Shown here: piece by piece, positions 32,333 through 40,111 of the stretch
Numbering within the stretch: the first letter of the stretch is position 1
Layout: every line of letters begins with the position of its first letter
NCBI GenBank assembly: GCA_017379935.1
Contig: JAFNVC010000025.1
Location: 1 to 44,216 of the forward strand
Reading direction: 5' to 3'
DNA: 44,216 nt
Source: Clostridia bacterium
GTDB taxonomy: Bacteria > Bacillota > Clostridia > Oscillospirales > Acutalibacteraceae
Notes under the pieces: model-generated
Told to the model about the DNA's origin: nothing
The model's database searches: none
What the model saw: only the letters and a program-made list of their open reading frames with translations
Translations under genes and position numbers: made by a program

Positions 32333-33577
32333 TTATCTCTCCGAAAGCACTTCAGCTTCGTATTTTTCGATTTCTTCAAACCACTTTTCACCGACAGGAA
32401 CACCGCAGCGCTCGCAGTATTCGTTCCACACGTCGGCAAACGGATATGTCTTGTATTCCTCCTGCAGAGCGAGGAGCTTTGTTGTATTTGCGCTGTCCTG
32501 AAGCGCCTTCAGCTCAGCGTGCGGAGTGAGAAGTGCATTGAGCATAGCCTTCTGCACGTTGCGAAGACCGATTACCCAAGCCGCAACGCGGTTGATTGAC
32601 GCGTCAAAATAGTCTGTTGCAATAAACACGCGGTCAAGTGCATCGTTTGCAACGATTTCCTTTGCGATTTCCTTTGTCTCATCGTCAAAGATAACAACGT
32701 GGTCGCTGTCCCAACGTACACCGCGCGTAACGTGAAGAGCAATCTTTTCGTTAAAGAGAAGGAGTGAGGAAATCTTATCGGAAACAACCTCTGTCGGATG
32801 ATAGTGGCCGTTATCCATAAGCGGTGTAATACCCTTATAATTCACATAAGAAAGGCTGAATTCTGCCGAGCCTACAGTGTAGGACTCAAGACCGATACCG
32901 AACACCTTTGACTCGAGAGTGATATAAACCTTTGACTTGTCATAGGGCATCTCAAGAATCTCGTCAAGACTCTTTTTAAAGCGTGCGCGGGGTGCAAGGC
33001 GGTCAGCGGGGATATCCTTATATCCGTCGGGAATCCAGATATTCATAACGCAGGGAACACCTGTTTCATTTGCGAAATATTCCGCAATCTTAAGGCATGC
33101 CTTACCGTGATTTACCCAGAAAGCACGCACCTCTTCGTCGGGAGAGGAAAGTGTAAGGTTATCCTTTACCATCGGATGTGAGAAGAAGGTGGGGTTAAAG
33201 TCGATACCCATTCCCCTTGCCTTTGCATACTCAACCCATTTTGCAAAATGCTTCGGCTCGATTGCATCTCTGTCCGCAAATTCGCCGTTTTCGAAAATAG
33301 CGTAGCAGGCGTGAAGATTGAGCTTCTTTTTGCCGGGGATGAGTGAGCAGGCCTTGTCGATATCTGCCATAAGCTCCGCAGGAGTTGTAGCCTTGCCGGG
33401 ATAGTTACCCGTAGTCTGGATACCGCCGGAAAGTGCCTCCTTCGAGTCAAAGCCGACAACGTCGTCGCCCTGCCAGCAGTGCATTGAAATCGGCAATTCT
33501 GCAAGCTTTGCAATAGCCGCATCGGTGTCAATTCCGATTTTTGCGTATAAATCCTTTGCATATTCGTAACGTGTCAT
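32333..33577 (-). CDS. rhaA: L-rhamnose isomerase RhaA
   Basis: A 414-residue enzyme matching RhaA closely: PISMHCWQGDDVVGF, GGIQTTGNYPGKA, LNLHACYAIF, GIDFNPTFFSHP, MNIWIPDGYKD, PLMDNGHYHPTE and HVTRGVRWDSDHVV hold the metal ligands and sugar-binding residues. It converts L-rhamnose to L-rhamnulose. No kinase or aldolase (rhaB, rhaD) is adjacent, so the rest of the pathway lies elsewhere. GGAGG lies before the ATG, and it is the first gene of a two-gene operon with the sialidase-fold protein. Confidence 0.96.
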   Translation of the reverse strand: MTRYEYAKDLYAKIGIDTDAAIAKLAELPISMHCWQGDDVVGFDSKEALSGGIQTTGNYPGKATTPAELMADIDKACSLIPGKKKLNLHACYAIFENGEFADRDAIEPKHFAKWVEYAKARGMGIDFNPTFFSHPMVKDNLTLSSPDEEVRAFWVNHGKACLKIAEYFANETGVPCVMNIWIPDGYKDIPADRLAPRARFKKSLDEILEMPYDKSKVYITLESKVFGIGLESYTVGSAEFSLSYVNYKGITPLMDNGHYHPTEVVSDKISSLLLFNEKIALHVTRGVRWDSDHVVIFDDETKEIAKEIVANDALDRVFIATDYFDASINRVAAWVIGLRNVQKAMLNALLTPHAELKALQDSANTTKLLALQEEYKTYPFADVWNEYCERCGVPVGEKWFEEIEKYEAEVLSER

Positions 33578-33656
33578 TGTAAAACCTCCGTTTTTAAACT
33601 ATCACATACATCTAAATATTAACACAATACATTTAAAAAAACAATAACAGATTGAC

Positions 33657-33685
33657 TTGAATACAGTTAAATTTTGGTTTAAAAT
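33657..33685 (+). promoter_or_regulatory. Promoter of the peptidase E gene
   Basis: TTGAAT (33657-33662), 17-base spacer, TAAAAT (33680-33685), 31 bases before the start codon. Confidence 0.75.
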
Positions 33686-33716
33686 AAAAATAACAAACTT
33701 TCTCTGAGGTGATTTT

Positions 33717-34385
33717 ATGGGTAAGATTATTGCTGTCGGCGGCGGACGCTACGATGACGGTGAAATCAAAAACATTCTTGAATACATAGCATCCTGCGCG
33801 AACAAGGAAAACCCTTCCGTGCTTTTCCTCCCGACCGCGGGCTTTGACGACATTGAGGGCGACGAGCATATCCGCGACATCTTCCTCGGCTGCGGTTGCA
33901 GCTTCGATTATCTTTTCCTGACGGACAAAACACTGACAAAGGATGATATCCGCAACAAAATTCTTTCGTCGGATGTCATTTACGTCGGTGGCGGAAATGT
34001 TGAATTTATGATGAACACATGGAACGAAACGGGTGCATCCGACATTCTCCGCGAGGCGTACGAAAAGGGCATCGTTATGTCAGGCTACAGCGCCGGCGCG
34101 GTCTGCTGGTTCAACGAGGGCTATGACGATTGCGGCCCTGACAGAAGCTTTATTTTCTGCAACTGCCTCGGCATCCTCCCCTACTGCGCGTGTCCGCATT
34201 TCGAGGGTAACGGCTGGTATAACTTCAAGGATGAAATCAAAAACCGTCCGATGTCGGGTATCGGCATCGAGAACGGCGCGGCGCTCATTTTCGAGGACGG
34301 GAAATTCAGCACAATGCACGGCAACGACGTCGGTTATGTGTGGTTTTTCAACAAAGATAAGGATTATGCGGGCTCTAAGCTCTGA
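33717..34385 (+). CDS. Peptidase E-like (family S51) protease
   Basis: A 222-residue S51-family protein. It has IIAVGGGRYDD at the N-terminus, VIYVGGGNVEFMM and the nucleophile elbow VMSGYSAGAVCWF with the Ser, followed by GIGIENGAAL. Peptidase E cleaves Asp-X dipeptides; related proteins act on cyanophycin-type or other peptides, so the substrate is open. There is no signal peptide. AGGTG lies before the ATG, and it is divergent from rhaA with its own promoter. Confidence 0.88.
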   Translation: MGKIIAVGGGRYDDGEIKNILEYIASCANKENPSVLFLPTAGFDDIEGDEHIRDIFLGCGCSFDYLFLTDKTLTKDDIRNKILSSDVIYVGGGNVEFMMNTWNETGASDILREAYEKGIVMSGYSAGAVCWFNEGYDDCGPDRSFIFCNCLGILPYCACPHFEGNGWYNFKDEIKNRPMSGIGIENGAALIFEDGKFSTMHGNDVGYVWFFNKDKDYAGSKL

Positions 34386-34391
34386 TTTTAA

Positions 34392-34420
34392 TTGACTAAA
34401 AATTCCGTTTGTGATAGAAT
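34392..34420 (+). promoter_or_regulatory. Promoter of the second metallophosphoesterase gene
   Basis: TTGACT (34392-34397), 17-base spacer, TAGAAT (34415-34420), 38 bases before the start. Confidence 0.78.
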
Positions 34421-34458
34421 ATTTGCGCAAATTACGAATATTTCAGGAGGTATTCACT

Positions 34459-35646
34459 ATGAAAAAGATTCTCGCAGTTCTTCTTGCGATCGTGATGATG
34501 CTTTCACTTGCATCCGCTTCCTTCGCAGCAGACTCAGACTACACTCTTCAGTTCGGTGAGGACGGCAAATTCGAGCTTATGATCGTTGCTGACCCGCAGG
34601 ACGGCTTCCCCATTGAGGAAGATTTCAAAAACGCTTTCAACCAGGCTCTCGACAAGGCTCAGCCCGACCTCGTAGTTTTCCTCGGCGATATCGTTATGTC
34701 CGCTGAAACAGACGAGGAGTACTGGGCAGGCTATGCAGACCTTCTCAATCCCCTTGTTGACAGAGACATCCCCTTCACACTCGTTTTCGGTAACCACGAT
34801 GACCAGGATGCTCACAAGGGCTCAACAAAGGACGAGAAGCTCGCAAAGTATATGTCATTTGACAACTGCCTCGCTTACGATGCAGATCCCGCACTCCACG
34901 GCTCAGGCACACACAACCTCGAAATCCTTTCATCAGACGGCACAAAGACAGCTTACAACCTCTGGATGATGGACAGCGGTGACTACATCGAGGGCGGCTA
35001 CGACTGCGTTCGTGCTGACCAGCTCGAGTGGTACAAGGGTGTCAGCGAGGAGCTTGAGGCTGCAAACGGCGGCAAGGTTCCCTCACTTATGTTCCAGCAC
35101 ATCGTTCCTGCAGAGGTAGCAAAGCAGGTTATGTTCACAGTCAAGGGCGACCTCGGCTCTCTCGGCTCAACAAACTTCTCAGACGGCACAGCAGCTACAT
35201 ACCTTCCCAACATCTTCGGCTTTGAAGAAGGCTGGATGTTCGAGCAGGCTTGCCCCTCACCCGACTGCGAGGGTCAGTGGGATGCAATCAGCGAGCGCGG
35301 TGACGTTCAGGCTGTATTCTTCGGCCACGACCACATCAACACATACGTTGCAAACGTTAACGGCATTGATGCTGTCAACGTTCCCGGCTCAACCTACAAC
35401 TCATATTACGATATGCTCGCTCAGGGCTTTATGGTAATTTCTCTTGACGAGAACGACCTTTCAACTTATGAAAGAACAATGCTCTACACGTCAGAGCTTG
35501 CTCTTGAGGAAGGCTCAAAGCTCCCCGAAGGCAACCACGGCAAGGCATACTATTGGTTTGCAAACATCCTCAGACCCTTGATGAACTTCATCGTTAAGGC
35601 TATGAGAGTAGCTCTCTTCCCGTTCTTCTTCTGGGCAGCAGCATAA
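34459..35646 (+). CDS. Secreted calcineurin-like metallophosphoesterase
   Basis: A 395-residue protein starting at ATG 34459 with AGGAGG upstream. A signal peptide (KKILAVLLAIVMMLSLASASFA) precedes a metallophosphoesterase domain with IVADPQDG, VVFLGDIVM, VFGNHDDQD, the QHIV region and FFGHDHINTY, so both metal sites look intact. It resembles Dcr2/PhoD-like phosphoesterases. The C-terminus ends in a hydrophobic segment (IVKAMRVALFPFFFWAAA) rather than LPXTG, suggesting membrane association. It is not closely related to the phosphatase at 29770-31254. Confidence 0.88.
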   Translation: MKKILAVLLAIVMMLSLASASFAADSDYTLQFGEDGKFELMIVADPQDGFPIEEDFKNAFNQALDKAQPDLVVFLGDIVMSAETDEEYWAGYADLLNPLVDRDIPFTLVFGNHDDQDAHKGSTKDEKLAKYMSFDNCLAYDADPALHGSGTHNLEILSSDGTKTAYNLWMMDSGDYIEGGYDCVRADQLEWYKGVSEELEAANGGKVPSLMFQHIVPAEVAKQVMFTVKGDLGSLGSTNFSDGTAATYLPNIFGFEEGWMFEQACPSPDCEGQWDAISERGDVQAVFFGHDHINTYVANVNGIDAVNVPGSTYNSYYDMLAQGFMVISLDENDLSTYERTMLYTSELALEEGSKLPEGNHGKAYYWFANILRPLMNFIVKAMRVALFPFFFWAAA

Positions 35647-35661
35647 GTCTATACAGCAAGC

Positions 35662-35690
35662 AACCGCACTCCGAATGGAGTGCGGTTTTG
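35662..35690 (+). terminator. Terminator of the second metallophosphoesterase gene
   Basis: AACCGCACTCC and GGAGTGCGGTT form an 11-bp stem with a GAAT loop, followed by T-rich sequence. Confidence 0.92.
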
Positions 35691-35737
35691 TTTTGTTTTT
35701 TGATAATTAAAATTTTAACAAAATACAGAAAAAACTC

Positions 35738-35766
35738 TTGCTTTTTATAATATAGTATGTTAATAT
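35738..35766 (+). promoter_or_regulatory. Probable promoter of the lysine operon
   Basis: TTGCTT (35738-35743), 17-base spacer, TAATAT (35761-35766), 24 bases before the riboswitch. Confidence 0.5.
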
Positions 35767-35790
35767 ATCCGCAAGTTAATAAAAAATTAA

Positions 35791-35953
35791 CGATAGAGGC
35801 GCATCGCATTATCAGTAGCAACTGTTTTAAGAGCCGCGGCAAGGCTTACGGCAGTTGTGAAAGGAATCGTTGCCGAAGGCAGCCGAAGCCAAGGCTGTGC
35901 TGGTAGTCGGGAATAATATCCCGCCTATTGTCGCTTATGCGGAGAGCTATCTT
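35791..35953 (+). ncRNA. Lysine riboswitch (L box)
   Basis: The leader of dapA has the conserved L-box segments in order: GATAGAGGCGC, the AGTA loop region, GTGAAAGGAATCGTTGCCGAAG, a GGGAATAATATCCC hairpin and GGAGAGCTATC, where GATAG and CTATC form stem P1. Lysine binding to this RNA class stops transcription of lysine synthesis genes. A terminator hairpin follows before dapA. Confidence 0.93.
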
Positions 35954-35990
35954 ATAATTTTTCACGGCTGTATTGCCGGAATAATTCGGG

Positions 35991-36016
35991 TAGTCGATGC
36001 AAATCGGCTATTTTTT
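35991..36016 (+). terminator. Riboswitch-controlled terminator
   Basis: TAGTCGAT and ATCGGCTA pair (one G-T) around GCAA and are followed by six T, 36 bases before dapA. Confidence 0.82.
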
Positions 36017-36051
36017 ATTGCTTGCAATTTTAACCTTAAGGAGTTTTTAAA

Positions 36052-36942
36052 ATGACAGAAAACAGCGTTTTCAGAGGTGCGGCTACCGCCCTTATCACAC
36101 CGCTCAATGCTCAGGGCATTGATTACGAGAATTTCGGCAAGCTTATCGACTGGCAGATCGACGAGGGTATCGACTCTCTTGTTATCTGCGGTACAACAGG
36201 TGAAGGCTCAACACTTTCCGACGAGGAGCACAGAGATGCTCTTGAGTTCGCATACAAGCGTGCTGCTGGCAGAGTTCCGATGATCGCAGGTACAGGCTCT
36301 AACGATACCGCTTACGCTATCGAGCTTACAAAGTTCGCCTGCGAGCTCGGCTACGAGGGTATGCTTCTCGTTACACCCTACTACAACAAGGCTACACAGA
36401 ACGGTCTTATCAAGACCTTTACAGCAATCGCTGACGAAAGCACAAAGCCCTGCCTTCTTTACAACGTTCCGTCAAGAACAGGCGTTAACATTGAGCCTGC
36501 TACATACGGCGTTCTTGCTGACCACCCGATGATCACAGGTATCAAGGAAGCAAGCGGCAACATCTCCAAGATTGTTGAAACAATGGCAATCGTCGGTGAC
36601 AGACTCGACCTCTACTCAGGTAACGACGACCAGATCGTTCCCCTTCTCGCTCTCGGCGGTTCAGGTGTTATCTCCGTTCTTTCAAACGTTTTCCCGAAGG
36701 AAACTTCACAGATGTGCCACAAGTTCTTTGAGGGCAAGACAGACGAGGCTCTCAGGATGCAGCTTGACTATCTCCCCCTTATCAACGCACTCTTCTGCGA
36801 GGTTAATCCCATCCCCGTTAAGGCTGCTATGGCTGCTATGGGCTTCGGCGAGGATTATCTCCGCCTTCCGCTCACTCCGATGGAGGATGCACACAAGGCT
36901 AACCTTCTCGCTCTTATGCGTCAGCAGGGGTTGAACGTATGA
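36052..36942 (+). CDS. dapA: 4-hydroxy-tetrahydrodipicolinate synthase DapA
   Basis: A 296-residue class I aldolase. ATALITPLN, the GTTGEGSTLSDEEH motif, VTPYYNKATQNGL, YNVPSRTG with the Tyr, and GIKEASGNI with the Schiff-base Lys are all present. It condenses pyruvate with aspartate semialdehyde, the first step specific to lysine. AAGGAG precedes the ATG, and its last 4 bases overlap dapB. Control is by the upstream riboswitch. Confidence 0.97.
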   Translation: MTENSVFRGAATALITPLNAQGIDYENFGKLIDWQIDEGIDSLVICGTTGEGSTLSDEEHRDALEFAYKRAAGRVPMIAGTGSNDTAYAIELTKFACELGYEGMLLVTPYYNKATQNGLIKTFTAIADESTKPCLLYNVPSRTGVNIEPATYGVLADHPMITGIKEASGNISKIVETMAIVGDRLDLYSGNDDQIVPLLALGGSGVISVLSNVFPKETSQMCHKFFEGKTDEALRMQLDYLPLINALFCEVNPIPVKAAMAAMGFGEDYLRLPLTPMEDAHKANLLALMRQQGLNV

Positions 36943-37673
36943 TAAAGGTACTTATTAACGGCGCCTGCGGACGTATGGGCAAGGAGGTCGAAAGACTCGT
37001 AGAATCCTCCGAGACTATGACCGTTGCTGCAAAGATCGATAAAATGGCGGCTGAAAGCGGATGCTATACGGACATCAACGATTTCAGCGGCGAGGCAGAC
37101 GTTATCATCGACTTCTCAAACCACCTCGGTACAAAGGACCTTCTCGACTATGCCGTGAAGAACAGCATTCCCACGGTTGTCGCAACGACAGGCCACACTG
37201 ACGAGGAGCTTGAATATATCAAGAATGCAGGCGAAAAAATTGCCGTTTTCCATTCAGCAAATATGTCACTCGGCGTTGCTCTTCTTTGTGAGCTTGCCGT
37301 AAAGGCTGCGGCAACGATGCCCGATGCCGATATCGAAATCGTCGAAACTCACCACAACCGCAAGCTTGACGCTCCGAGCGGAACTGCGCTTATGATCGCA
37401 AATGCAATCAGGACTGTACGCGAGAAGGCTCAGCTCGTTTTCGGCAGAGAGGGTATGCAGAAGCGTGAGAAGGACGAAATCGGTGTTCATGCCGTCAGAC
37501 GCGGCAACATCGTCGGCATCCACGAGGTACTCGTTTCAACCGACAGCCAGACAATCACCCTCAAGCACGAGGCACATTCACGTGCGCTCTTCGCAGAGGG
37601 AGCAGTCTCCGCGGCTGAGTTCATCCTCGGCAAGGGTGCGGGACTTTACAATATGAACAGTATTGTTGAATGA
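36939..37673 (+). CDS. dapB: 4-hydroxy-tetrahydrodipicolinate reductase DapB
   Basis: A 244-residue enzyme with the nucleotide-binding INGACGRMGKEV at the N-terminus, VVATTGHTDEE and the catalytic EIVETHHNRKLDAPSGTAL (His-His and Lys). It reduces the DapA product with NAD(P)H. It overlaps dapA by 4 bases (ATGA), and its stop overlaps the beginning of the frame that leads into ddh. Confidence 0.97.
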   Translation: MIKVLINGACGRMGKEVERLVESSETMTVAAKIDKMAAESGCYTDINDFSGEADVIIDFSNHLGTKDLLDYAVKNSIPTVVATTGHTDEELEYIKNAGEKIAVFHSANMSLGVALLCELAVKAAATMPDADIEIVETHHNRKLDAPSGTALMIANAIRTVREKAQLVFGREGMQKREKDEIGVHAVRRGNIVGIHEVLVSTDSQTITLKHEAHSRALFAEGAVSAAEFILGKGAGLYNMNSIVE

Positions 37674-37684
37674 GAGGTCTTACT

Positions 37685-38668
37685 ATGATAAGAATTGGTA
37701 TAGCGGGCTACGGCAACCTCGGCAGAGGTGTTGAAGCCGCTGTTAAAAATAATCCCGATATGGAGCTTGTTGCGGTTTTCTCGCGAAGAGATCCCGACAG
37801 CGTAAAAATCAGAACTGAGGGTGTCAAGGTATATCCCTATGACAAAATCACAGACTATAAGGATGATATCGACGTCATCATCAACTGCGGCGGCAGTGCA
37901 AGGGACCTTCCCGAATCCACTCCCGCTATTGCAGAGAATTTCAACGTCATCGACAGCTTCGATACACACGCACGCATCCCCGAGCACTTTGCAAACGTTG
38001 ATGCAAGCGCGAAAAAGGGCAACAAAATCGCAATCATTTCCGTCGGCTGGGATCCGGGAATGTTCTCACTCAACCGACTTTATATGAACGCTATCCTCCC
38101 CAACGGTAACGATTACACATTCTGGGGCAAGGGCGTAAGTCAGGGTCATTCTGATGCAATCCGCCGTATTGAGGGTGTTGTTGATGCGCGTCAGTATACC
38201 GTACCCGTTGAGAGTGCGGTCGAGAGCGTCAGAAACGGCGAAAATCCGACACTTACAACAAGACAGAAGCACACGAGAGAGTGCTATGTTGTTGTTGAGG
38301 ACGGCGCAGACAAGGCAAGAATTGAAAACGAAATCAAGACGATGCCCAACTATTTCGCAGACTACGATACAACGGTGAATTTCATCACCCTCGAGGAGCT
38401 TCAGCGCGACCATATGGGTATCCCCCACGGCGGAAGCGTTATCCGAAGCGGCTTTACAGGCTTTGACCTCGAGACAAAGCACACTATCGAATACAGCCTT
38501 AAGCTCGAGTCCAACCCCGAATTTACGGGAAGCGTTCTCACCGCTTATGCACGCGCGGCTTACAGACTCAGTCAGAACGGCGAGTCGGGCTGTAAGACGG
38601 TTTTCGACATCGCTCCCGCACAGCTTATTGCACAGTCGGGCGAGGAAATCCGCGCACATATGCTTTAA
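37685..38668 (+). CDS. ddh: meso-Diaminopimelate dehydrogenase Ddh
   Basis: A 327-residue enzyme: MIRIGIAGYGNLGRGVE (NADPH loop), VFSRRDPDSV, INCGGSARDLP, NVIDSFDTHARIPEH, SVGWDPGMFSLNR and KGVSQGHSDAIRR match Ddh. It makes meso-diaminopimelate from tetrahydrodipicolinate in one NADPH- and ammonia-dependent step, bypassing the acyl branch (dapD/E or LL-DAP aminotransferase). ATG 37685 has GAGAGGT upstream. Its presence in the operon indicates that this organism uses the dehydrogenase route. Confidence 0.95.
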   Translation: MIRIGIAGYGNLGRGVEAAVKNNPDMELVAVFSRRDPDSVKIRTEGVKVYPYDKITDYKDDIDVIINCGGSARDLPESTPAIAENFNVIDSFDTHARIPEHFANVDASAKKGNKIAIISVGWDPGMFSLNRLYMNAILPNGNDYTFWGKGVSQGHSDAIRRIEGVVDARQYTVPVESAVESVRNGENPTLTTRQKHTRECYVVVEDGADKARIENEIKTMPNYFADYDTTVNFITLEELQRDHMGIPHGGSVIRSGFTGFDLETKHTIEYSLKLESNPEFTGSVLTAYARAAYRLSQNGESGCKTVFDIAPAQLIAQSGEEIRAHML

Positions 38669-38674
38669 TTCCCT

Positions 38675-38708
38675 GTAACCGCTAATCGTTCGGGTTAGCG
38701 GTTACTTT
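38675..38708 (+). terminator. Intraoperonic hairpin before lysA
   Basis: GTAACCGCTAA and TTAGCGGTTAC form an 11-bp stem with a 9-nt loop followed by TTTT, in the 57-base gap between ddh and lysA. It could lower lysA expression relative to the diaminopimelate genes, which must also feed the cell wall. Confidence 0.75.
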
Positions 38709-38725
38709 TGAAAGGATGTTTTAAA

Positions 38726-40021
38726 ATGATCTGCAACAACCTCGGCGTAAACGAGAAGGGTCATCTTACCTTTGCAGGACACGATACGGTTGAGCTTGCT
38801 CAGAAGTATCAGACACCTGCATATATAATGGACGAAAATAAAATCAGAGAAAAGTGCCGTATTTATAAATCCGCTATGAGTGAGTTCTTCGGCGGTGATT
38901 CAATGCCGCTTTTCGCGAGTAAGTCACTCTGCTTCAAGCGCATTTATGAGATTATGCGCGAGGAGGAAATGGGAATTGATGTTGTTTCCCCCGGTGAGCT
39001 TTTCACAGCCGTAAAGGCAGGCTTCCCGATGGAAAGAGCATATTTTCACGGCAACAACAAGACCGATTTTGACATCGCGTTCGCAATCGAAAACGGTATC
39101 GGATATTTTGTCTGCGACAATGTCGAGGAGCTGAATGCTATCGACCGCGAGGCAGGCAAAAAGGGTATAAAGCAGAAGATTATTCTCCGCCTGACACCCG
39201 GTATTGACCCGCACACTCACGCTAAAATCAGCACGGGCAACGTCGATTCAAAGTTCGGCGCGGCTATCGAGACAGGACAGGCTAAGGAGCTTGTTGAGCT
39301 GGCGCTTGCAAAGGAAAACATTGCGCTTATGGGCTATCATTGCCACATCGGCTCGCAGATTTTTGAATATGATCCGTTCTGCGACGCGGCTGTTATAATG
39401 ATTAAGTTTCTCGCAGATATGAAGAACGAGCTTGACTTTAAGGCAAGCGTGCTCAACCTCGGCGGCGGTATGGGTGTCAAGTATGTTGAAGCCGACCCCG
39501 AAATCGACTACGCAAAGAATATCGAGGGTATCGCAAGCCTCGTTAAGTCCGAGTGCGAAAAGCACGGTGTTGCAATGCCGACAATCCTTATGGAGCCGGG
39601 CAGAAGCATCGTTGCGGATGCAGGTCTCACCCTCTACACCGCAGGCACGCGCAAGGAAATCAAGGGCTTCAAGAATTACGTTTCAATCGACGGCGGTATG
39701 CCCGACAACCCCCGTTATGCACTTTATCAGTCAGCCTACACGGTTATGGTTGCCAACAAGGCGAACGAAGAGGCGGACTATGAATGTACGATAGCAGGCC
39801 GTTGCTGTGAAAGCGGCGACCTGATTCAGGAGGGCGTTAAAATCCCGAAGCCTGAGCGCGGCGACACGATTGCCGTCCTCACGACAGGCGCATACAACTT
39901 CGCAATGTCCTCCAACTATAACGCAATCTGCAAGCCTCCCGTGATTATGCTCGACGGTGAAAACGACTACGTTGCCGTTAAGCGCGAGAGCTTCGACGAC
40001 CTTATTGCGAGACAGGTATAA
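38726..40021 (+). CDS. lysA: Diaminopimelate decarboxylase LysA
   Basis: A 431-residue fold-III PLP enzyme. PLFASKSLCFKR holds the PLP Lys, GYHCHIGSQIF and VLNLGGGMGVKY the barrel ligands, LMEPGRSIVADAG and AGRCCESGDLI the phosphate and substrate sites, TGAYNFAMSSNYNA the C-terminal Tyr. It converts meso-diaminopimelate to lysine. ATG 38726 follows AAAGGATG. It is the last gene of the lysine operon. Confidence 0.96.
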   Translation: MICNNLGVNEKGHLTFAGHDTVELAQKYQTPAYIMDENKIREKCRIYKSAMSEFFGGDSMPLFASKSLCFKRIYEIMREEEMGIDVVSPGELFTAVKAGFPMERAYFHGNNKTDFDIAFAIENGIGYFVCDNVEELNAIDREAGKKGIKQKIILRLTPGIDPHTHAKISTGNVDSKFGAAIETGQAKELVELALAKENIALMGYHCHIGSQIFEYDPFCDAAVIMIKFLADMKNELDFKASVLNLGGGMGVKYVEADPEIDYAKNIEGIASLVKSECEKHGVAMPTILMEPGRSIVADAGLTLYTAGTRKEIKGFKNYVSIDGGMPDNPRYALYQSAYTVMVANKANEEADYECTIAGRCCESGDLIQEGVKIPKPERGDTIAVLTTGAYNFAMSSNYNAICKPPVIMLDGENDYVAVKRESFDDLIARQV

Positions 40022-40028
40022 AAGATCA

Positions 40029-40060
40029 AAGGAACTGTTCAGTCGGACAGTTCCTTTTTG
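40029..40060 (+). terminator. Terminator of the lysine operon
   Basis: AAGGAACTGT and ACAGTTCCTT pair perfectly and are followed by five T. Confidence 0.92.
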
Positions 40061-40089
40061 TTTACATTTAAAAGCGTTTGTGATAAAAT
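40061..40089 (+). promoter_or_regulatory. Promoter of the 568-residue unknown gene
   Basis: TTTACA (40061-40066), 17-base spacer, TAAAAT (40084-40089), 23 bases before the start codon. Confidence 0.7.
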
Positions 40090-40111
40090 ACCCTTGAATT
40101 GAGGTGGTTTT

